Source: Conexibacter sp. SYSU D00693
GTDB lineage: Bacteria; Actinomycetota; Thermoleophilia; Solirubrobacterales; Solirubrobacteraceae
NCBI RefSeq assembly: GCF_017084525.1
Contig: NZ_CP070950.1
Coordinates: 4,365,420 to 4,429,419, forward strand
Length of the DNA stretch: 64,000 bases
Direction of reading: 5' to 3'
This document shows, piece after piece, positions 59,468-64,000 of this stretch (the first letter of the stretch is position 1; each line of letters starts with the position of its first letter). The notes below the pieces were generated by a model. It searched no databases, was not told where the DNA came from, and saw only the letters and a program-made list of their open reading frames with translations. The position numbers and the translations under genes are program-made.

Positions 59468-60475
59468 CTAGGGGAGCGGTTGCCAGTTCGGCTTGAGGTC
59501 GGGGACGCGGTTGCGGGTCAGGCGGCGGAGCTGGATGCCGTCGACGGCGATCGTGTACAGCTCGAAGTCCGCACCGCCGGGCACGCGCCGGCCCCGCTTG
59601 CGGTGCAGGTCGCTCGTGAACGCGATGGAGCGGCCGTCCGGCGACCACACCGGGTTGGTCTCGAACGCGTCGGAGAACGTCAGCCGCCGTTCGCCGGTGC
59701 CGTCGGCGCGGACGATCGCGAGGTCGGACTGGCGCTCGCCGCCGACGTGGCCGGGTCGCGCACGCGCGACCTCGAACACGATGAACCGGCCGTCGGGTGA
59801 CCAGCTCGCGTTGAACGTGTCGCGCACCGAGGAGTGCCGGGTCAGCGGCCGCGGGTGGGTGCCGTCGACATCGCGCAGGTGGATGGCCATGTCGTACTGG
59901 CCCGGCCGTCCGGGCACCGCCCGCCACTGGTCGTAGGCGATGGTGGTGCCGTCCGGGGACACGACCGGGTCGGTCTGGATGCGGCGGTCGCGCGTCAGGC
60001 GCTGCAGCGCGCTGCCGTCCGTCCCGGCGGCGTAGAGCTCTGCCGGCGGCGGAGGGCCGTCGGGCTTCGGGGCGGGGAAGTCGCGCGTGGTGAAGAACAG
60101 CAGCCGCTCGCCGGAGGGCAGCCACGACGGCGCGGTGGCGATCGAGCCGAAGCGCGTGACCCGCCGCAGGTCCCCGCCCTCGGCGTCCATCGTCCAGATC
60201 TCGGTCGGGAAGCCGGACGGTGGGCTCTGCGCGAAGGCCAGGCGCCGGCCGTCCGGGGACCAAGTCGCCTCCTCCTCGATGCGCGCCGTCGTGCGCAGCG
60301 CGCGCTCGTCGGACCCGTCGGGCGCGATCGTGTGGAGGTCGAGGTGCTCGCCCGCCGGGCGCTGGACGACCAGGCGGCCGTTCGCGCCCGGGAAGGCGGC
60401 TTCGGCGGGACCCGCGACCAGCCCCACCGCGGCCAGGGTCGCACCGACGACGACGGCGGCCGCGGGGCGGCTCAT
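59468..60475 (-). CDS. Secreted TolB-like / WD40-like beta-propeller protein
   Basis: 335 residues from ATG 60475, overlapping the upstream stop (ATGA). Signal peptide to ~27 (GPAEAAFPGANG). Then five to six PD40-type blades with repeated SPDGRRLAFA / SPDGTTIAYD / SPDGRFIVFE / SPDGRSIAFT strands, as in TolB and many actinobacterial extracytoplasmic propellers. No catalytic residues seen; probably a binding or scaffold protein outside the cell. Cotranscribed with the two small neighbours. Confidence 0.9.
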   Translation of the reverse strand: MSRPAAAVVVGATLAAVGLVAGPAEAAFPGANGRLVVQRPAGEHLDLHTIAPDGSDERALRTTARIEEEATWSPDGRRLAFAQSPPSGFPTEIWTMDAEGGDLRRVTRFGSIATAPSWLPSGERLLFFTTRDFPAPKPDGPPPPAELYAAGTDGSALQRLTRDRRIQTDPVVSPDGTTIAYDQWRAVPGRPGQYDMAIHLRDVDGTHPRPLTRHSSVRDTFNASWSPDGRFIVFEVARARPGHVGGERQSDLAIVRADGTGERRLTFSDAFETNPVWSPDGRSIAFTSDLHRKRGRRVPGGADFELYTIAVDGIQLRRLTRNRVPDLKPNWQPLP

Positions 60476-60984
60476 CGCAGCACCGTCGCCGTGACGTCGC
60501 TGCCGGACCGGGAGGGCTTCGAGGCGTACACGCCACGCGCGCCGGTGTAGGCCCCGGTCCCGCCGGTGATCGCGCCCTCGGAGCGGCTCGCGCCCGGCGA
60601 GAGACTGCCGACCACGGTCAGCGTGCCGTCCTGGAGGGTCACGACGGCGGTGCACGTGATGGTCGACCGCTCGAAGCGGCGGGCGCCCGTCGTGGTGACG
60701 CAGCTCGTGTGCGACCGGCCGATGCGCCGTCCGCCGGCGTCGGCGACCGGGTTGGTGAACGCGAGCACGTCGCCCTGGGCGTTGGACGTGCGCGCGGCGC
60801 CGGGCCTGCGGACGTGCGTGAAGGTCGCACCCCGGTCGAGCTCGGTGAACGTGATGGTCTGCGTGGCCGGGTCCTGTGCGGGGGCGCTGGCGCCGAGCGC
60901 GGCGAAGGCCACGACCGCCGCGGTCGCGGCCGCGGCGAGGGTGGTGACCGTCGTGGTCGTGCGGCGGGTGCTCGTGGTGCTCAT
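60472..60984 (-). CDS. Secreted allene-oxide-cyclase/dirigent-like barrel protein
   Basis: 170 residues with GGAGG 5 bases before the ATG. Tat/Sec-type N-terminus ending in an Ala-rich helix (~35). The rest fits the AOC-barrel pattern: [68 protein letters not shown]. Two cysteines may form a disulfide. Bacterial members have no proven reaction. First gene of the three-gene group, divergent from the sensor kinase. Confidence 0.82.
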   Translation of the reverse strand: MSTTSTRRTTTTVTTLAAAATAAVVAFAALGASAPAQDPATQTITFTELDRGATFTHVRRPGAARTSNAQGDVLAFTNPVADAGGRRIGRSHTSCVTTTGARRFERSTITCTAVVTLQDGTLTVVGSLSPGASRSEGAITGGTGAYTGARGVYASKPSRSGSDVTATVLR

Positions 60985-61023
60985 GACGCCTCCTGAGATG
61001 GGCGTGGGTCGAGGACGGGGCCG

Positions 61024-61089
61024 ACGCTACGGTCGGGCCGACCCGCCGCCATCGAGGCCTGCACCTGAGCCAGCACGTGCTGGCACGTG
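61024..61089. promoter_or_regulatory. Divergent control region with palindromes
   Basis: On the minus strand TAGCGT (61029-61024) is a probable -10 for the barrel-protein gene. GGTCGG-G-CCGACC (61031-61043) adjoins it, and CCAGCACGTGCTGG (61070-61083) plus a further CACGTG (61084-61089) lie nearer the kinase gene. These are candidate binding sites for the response regulator. Confidence 0.45.
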
Positions 61090-61136
61090 TCCTGCGCCAG
61101 GTGCCCGCACGCTTGTCGCTGCGGTGCGGGTGCGAG

Positions 61137-61142
61137 GACAAT
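61137..61142 (+). promoter_or_regulatory. -10-like GACAAT before the kinase gene
   Basis: GACAAT ends 6 bases before GTG 61149, matching the leaderless spacing seen elsewhere, although the first base departs from TAnnnT. It supports the GTG start. Confidence 0.35.
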
Positions 61143-61148
61143 CGTGCG

Positions 61149-63134
61149 GTGTCCACGCGACACGGGACGACGCTCGGGGTGACCGCGCTGCTGGCGGCGA
61201 CGGCGGCCCTCGTCCTCGTCGCCGTCGCGTTGCGCCTGCGCACCGGCGCGGACGGCAGCACGTGGCTGCTGGTGTGCGCCATCGCCGTCGGCTTCGCCGC
61301 TGCGGGGGCGCTCATCGCCCTTCGCGAGCCGCGCAACGCGATCGGGTGGCTCTTCCTCGGCACGGGGGTTGCGGCGGGCGCCTCCGCGCTCGCCCGGGAG
61401 CTCGCCGCGGCGTGGGTGGACGACGGCACGGGACCAGAGCTCCCGGGCAAGCTCGCGGCGTCGTACGAGGCGGTCTCCTGGATGCCGTTCGTCCTGGTCC
61501 CCAGCACGTTCCTGCTGCTGCTGTTCCCCGACGGCTGCGCGCTGTCGCCGCGCTGGCGCTGGTTCGGCTGGATCGCCGGCGCCGGGATCCCCGCCGCCGT
61601 CGCAGGAGGCCTGCTGGAGCCCGGGCCGCTGCAGGACCACCCCGAGCTGGACAACCCGCTCGGCGTCGAAGGGCTAGCCGAGCCGCTCGCGCAGCTCGGC
61701 TGGGTGGCCATCGCGCTCGGGATCCTCGGCTCTGCCGCTTCGCTCGTCGTGCGCTTCCGGCGCGCCGAGGGCGTCCCGCGAGCCCAGCTCAAGTGGCTGG
61801 CGTACGCCGGAGCGGTCGTGGCGACCACGGTCATCGTCAGCGTGGCGCTCTACGACACGATCGGCGCGACGGCGGCCAACGTCGCGATCATGGCGAGCGT
61901 CCTGGCCCTGGCCGGCGCGACGGGCGTCGCGATCCTGCGCCACCGCCTGTACGACATCGACCTCGTCATCAGCCGCACGCTGGTGTACGCGGTGCTCACC
62001 GCGGCGCTGGCGGGCGCGTTCGCGGCCGTGTCGATCCTCGCCGGCGTCGCCGCCGGCGCGGGGTCGGAGCTGCGGACCGCGGCGGCGACGCTCGCGGTGG
62101 CCCTCGCCTTCCGGCCGCTGCGGACCTGGGTCCAGGACCGGGTCGACCGGCGCTTCGACCGCCGCCGGTGGGTCGGTGTGCGCAAGGTCGAGCGCTTCCT
62201 CGACGACGTGCGCGCGGGACGGGCCGCCCCGGAGGCCGTCGGGCAGGTGCTCGCCGAGGCGCTGGAGGACCCGGGCCTGGAGCTGCACTTCTGGCTTGCG
62301 GACACGCGCGAGTTCGTGGACGCCGCCGGGCACGTGGTGCCGCAGCCGGCGGCCGGCGGTCGGACGTCCACGCCGGTGCGCCGCGGGCCCGTGCAGCTCG
62401 CGAGCGTCGTGCACGACGGGACCCTCGACGCGCGGCCGAACCTCGTCTCGAGCGTGATCGACGCGGCGGGCTTCGCGATCGAGGTCGCCCGCCTGCGGGT
62501 CGAGGTGCGCCGTCGGCTGGCCGAGGTGGAGGAGTCGCGGGCGCGGATCGTGGCCGTCGGCGACGAGCAGCGCCGGCGGATCGAGCGCGACCTGCACGAC
62601 GGGGCGCAGCAGCGGCTCGTGTCGCTGGGGCTGGCCCTGCGCGACATCCAGAGCCGGCTGCCCGCGCAGAGCGACGCCGCGCGCGAGCTCGATGCGAGCG
62701 TCGGCGAGCTGGCCGCCGCCATCGACGAGCTGCGGGAGCTCGCGCGCGGCGTCCGGCCGGCGGGACTCGACGACGGGCTCGCCGCGGCGCTGCGGGGCCT
62801 CGCGGCGCGCGCGTCGCTGCGCACGCACGTCGAGGCGACCGAGGAGCGGTTCGACGACAGCATCGAGACCGCCGCGTACTTCGTCTGCAGCGAGGCGCTG
62901 GCGAACGCGATCAAGCACGCCCGGGCCACCCGCGTCTCGATCGGTGCGACGCGGACCGACGGCCGGCTGACCGTGTCGGTCAGCGACGACGGCATCGGCG
63001 GTGCGCGCGTGGCCGGAGGGCTGGGCCTGCTCGGCCTCAGCGACCGCGTCGCGGCCCTCGGGGGGAGCGTGACCGTCGACAGCGAGCCTGGTCGCGGGAC
63101 GAAGATCACCGCGGAGCTGCCATGCGGGTCGTGA
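61149..63134 (+). CDS. Multi-pass membrane sensor histidine kinase
   Basis: 661 residues from GTG 61149. About nine to ten N-terminal helices (~10-330), with segments [20 protein letters not shown] and [20 protein letters not shown] typical of actinobacterial 7TM-type kinases. A linker (~335-460) leads to HisKA_3 with His483 ([17 protein letters not shown]) and HATPase_c ([35 protein letters not shown]). The stimulus is unknown; the membrane block suggests a lipid-phase or intramembrane signal. Its 3' end overlaps the regulator by 13 bases. Confidence 0.93.
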   Translation: MSTRHGTTLGVTALLAATAALVLVAVALRLRTGADGSTWLLVCAIAVGFAAAGALIALREPRNAIGWLFLGTGVAAGASALARELAAAWVDDGTGPELPGKLAASYEAVSWMPFVLVPSTFLLLLFPDGCALSPRWRWFGWIAGAGIPAAVAGGLLEPGPLQDHPELDNPLGVEGLAEPLAQLGWVAIALGILGSAASLVVRFRRAEGVPRAQLKWLAYAGAVVATTVIVSVALYDTIGATAANVAIMASVLALAGATGVAILRHRLYDIDLVISRTLVYAVLTAALAGAFAAVSILAGVAAGAGSELRTAAATLAVALAFRPLRTWVQDRVDRRFDRRRWVGVRKVERFLDDVRAGRAAPEAVGQVLAEALEDPGLELHFWLADTREFVDAAGHVVPQPAAGGRTSTPVRRGPVQLASVVHDGTLDARPNLVSSVIDAAGFAIEVARLRVEVRRRLAEVEESRARIVAVGDEQRRRIERDLHDGAQQRLVSLGLALRDIQSRLPAQSDAARELDASVGELAAAIDELRELARGVRPAGLDDGLAAALRGLAARASLRTHVEATEERFDDSIETAAYFVCSEALANAIKHARATRVSIGATRTDGRLTVSVSDDGIGGARVAGGLGLLGLSDRVAALGGSVTVDSEPGRGTKITAELPCGS

Positions 63135-63769
63135 TCGCCGAGGACCAGGCGCTGCTGCGCGAGGGGCTCGTGCGCCTGTTCGAGAACGCCGGGCACGAGG
63201 TGGCCGCCGCGGTCGACGACGCCGACCGCCTCCGTGGCGCCGTGTCCGAACACCGTCCCGACCTCGCCGTCGTCGACGTCCGCATGCCGCCGGGCTTCAA
63301 GGACGAGGGCATCCGCGCCGCCACCTGGATCCGGGACACCCATCCCGCCGTCGGCGTGCTCGTGCTGTCGCAGCACGTCGAGTCCGCCGGGGCGATGTCG
63401 CTCATCACCCACGGCGGCTTCGGCTACCTGCTCAAGGACCGGGTGCTCGACGTCGGTGACTTCCTCGACGCCGCCGCGCGTGTGGCCAACGGCGGCTCGG
63501 CGCTGGACCCCCAGGTCGTCGCCTCGCTCGTGGGCGGCGAGCGCCAGGACGAGCTCGCGGCGCTCAGCGACCGCGAGCGCGAGGTGCTCGCCCTCATGGC
63601 CGAGGGACTCACCAACGCGTCGATCGCGGAGCGCCTCGTGCTGACGCAACGCACCGTCGAAGGACACGTCCGGAGCGTGCTCATGAAGCTCGACCTCCCG
63701 CACGGCGACGGCGGCCATCGCCGCGTGCTCGCCGTCATCGCCTACCTGCGCGCGAGCACGCGCGCATGA
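63122..63769 (+). CDS. NarL/FixJ-type response regulator
   Basis: 215 residues from ATG 63122. Receiver: acidic pair ED at 7-8, phosphoacceptor Asp52 ([16 protein letters not shown]) and switch Lys in YLLKDRV. C-terminal Ger[44 protein letters not shown]. The [13 protein letters not shown] loop is characteristic of a common actinobacterial subgroup paired with HisKA_3 kinases. Cognate to the preceding kinase; the divergent three-gene group is a likely target. Confidence 0.94.
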   Translation: MRVVIAEDQALLREGLVRLFENAGHEVAAAVDDADRLRGAVSEHRPDLAVVDVRMPPGFKDEGIRAATWIRDTHPAVGVLVLSQHVESAGAMSLITHGGFGYLLKDRVLDVGDFLDAAARVANGGSALDPQVVASLVGGERQDELAALSDREREVLALMAEGLTNASIAERLVLTQRTVEGHVRSVLMKLDLPHGDGGHRRVLAVIAYLRASTRA

Positions 63770-63833
63770 CCCGCTCGGTGCCGCCCCTCGGGCGCGGGAC
63801 ACCGGTCGTGCCGGGCGACGACCCGACCGCCGG

Positions 63834-64000
63834 CTAGGCCGGCACGCTCACCTGCTGGCGCAGGCGCGAGCCGTCGCGCGCCTTCTCGACTCGCAGCTGG
63901 GTCGGGATGCGCTGTCGGAGCTCGACGACGTGGGAGACGATGCCCACGACGCGTCCGCCGTCGCGCAGGGCGTCGAGGACGTCGAGGACCTCGTCGAGGG
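63834..64000 (-). CDS. sbcC: SbcC C-terminal end (gene continues past window)
   Basis: The last ~55 residues of an SbcC ATPase are visible: LDEVLDVLDALRDGGRVVGI, VSHVVELRQRIPTQLRVEKA, RDGSRLRQQVSVPA-stop. It is the same sequence as the fragment at 58670 until the final residues, which differ (RLRQQVSVPA against RVVQLAAPVV). It is presumably the intact chromosomal gene extending to the right, with sbcD likely beyond. Confidence 0.85.
   Translation of the reverse strand, partial: LDEVLDVLDALRDGGRVVGIVSHVVELRQRIPTQLRVEKARDGSRLRQQVSVPA
63865..64000. repeat. Direct repeat, right copy (sbcC 3' region)
   Basis: Partner of 58701-58836; same orientation, 5164 bp apart, cut by the window end. Recombination between the copies would delete the five-gene cassette. 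Confidence 0.95.

Overview
The window is about 64 kb of very GC-rich, densely coding bacterial chromosome, with no plasmid or phage backbone. Family content suggests an actinobacterium of the Thermoleophilia / Solirubrobacterales type: a WS/DGAT acyltransferase, the CysO-CysM-Mec cysteine route otherwise best known from mycobacteria, GuaB3, type-2 PyrF, many two-component and LuxR regulators, and frequent 4-base ATGA/GTGA gene overlaps. The taxon is an inference from gene content. Many genes carry a TAnnnT -10-like hexamer only 6-10 bases before the start codon, which suggests widespread leaderless mRNAs.

Layout. 1-6139: truncated subtilase, WS/DGAT, SDR, M28/glutaminyl-cyclase-like lipoprotein, ispH. 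6157-9290: HxlR regulator divergent from an MFS exporter that is translationally coupled to an unusual ECF sigma factor fused to a class-I glutaminase-like domain whose His/Glu pair is replaced. 9298-13657: palindromes, an ArsR/SRPBCC pair, clpP, a CoA-transferase, a metallophosphoesterase, a redoxin-like protein lacking CxxC. 13711-16410: cupredoxin, fenitrothion-hydrolase-like membrane protein, a 56-aa membrane protein and SCO1, likely a copper-linked module. 16436-21857: Ala/Glu/Pro-rich protein, TetR with enoyl-CoA hydratase, amidohydrolase, histidine kinase and regulator.

22026-25644 is the sulfur-carrier cysteine pathway: rhodanese-E1, CysO ending GGC, CysM, TatA, JAMM protease, DUF2007. 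25910-35549: L,D-transpeptidase, lipoprotein, and a long minus-strand series led by a LAL-type LuxR regulator (YdeI, glyoxalase, beta-hydroxyacid dehydrogenase, DUF1802, DUF1152). 35930-44411: hydantoinase A/B, Zn-motif protein, nadB divergent from an AcuC-like deacetylase, two zinc-ribbon proteins, an orphan Flp pilin. 44443-54827 is mostly housekeeping: murI-rph-rdgB-CDF, HU, pyrF, LysM / DD-carboxypeptidase / PfkB kinase, guaB3-guaA.

54828-64000 is a rearranged end. 54828-58579 is a lower-GC graveyard: a frameshifted SEC-C gene, ParB-like and winged-helix remnants, two unknown genes. A 47-nt 3' fragment of tRNA-Val(CAC) follows, then a 3' fragment of sbcC. The same sbcC sequence recurs at the right window edge as a direct repeat (one mismatch in the 136 bp visible). 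Between the repeats lies a cassette of an ABM-fold protein, a TolB-like propeller, a secreted allene-oxide-cyclase/dirigent-like protein and a histidine kinase/response regulator pair.
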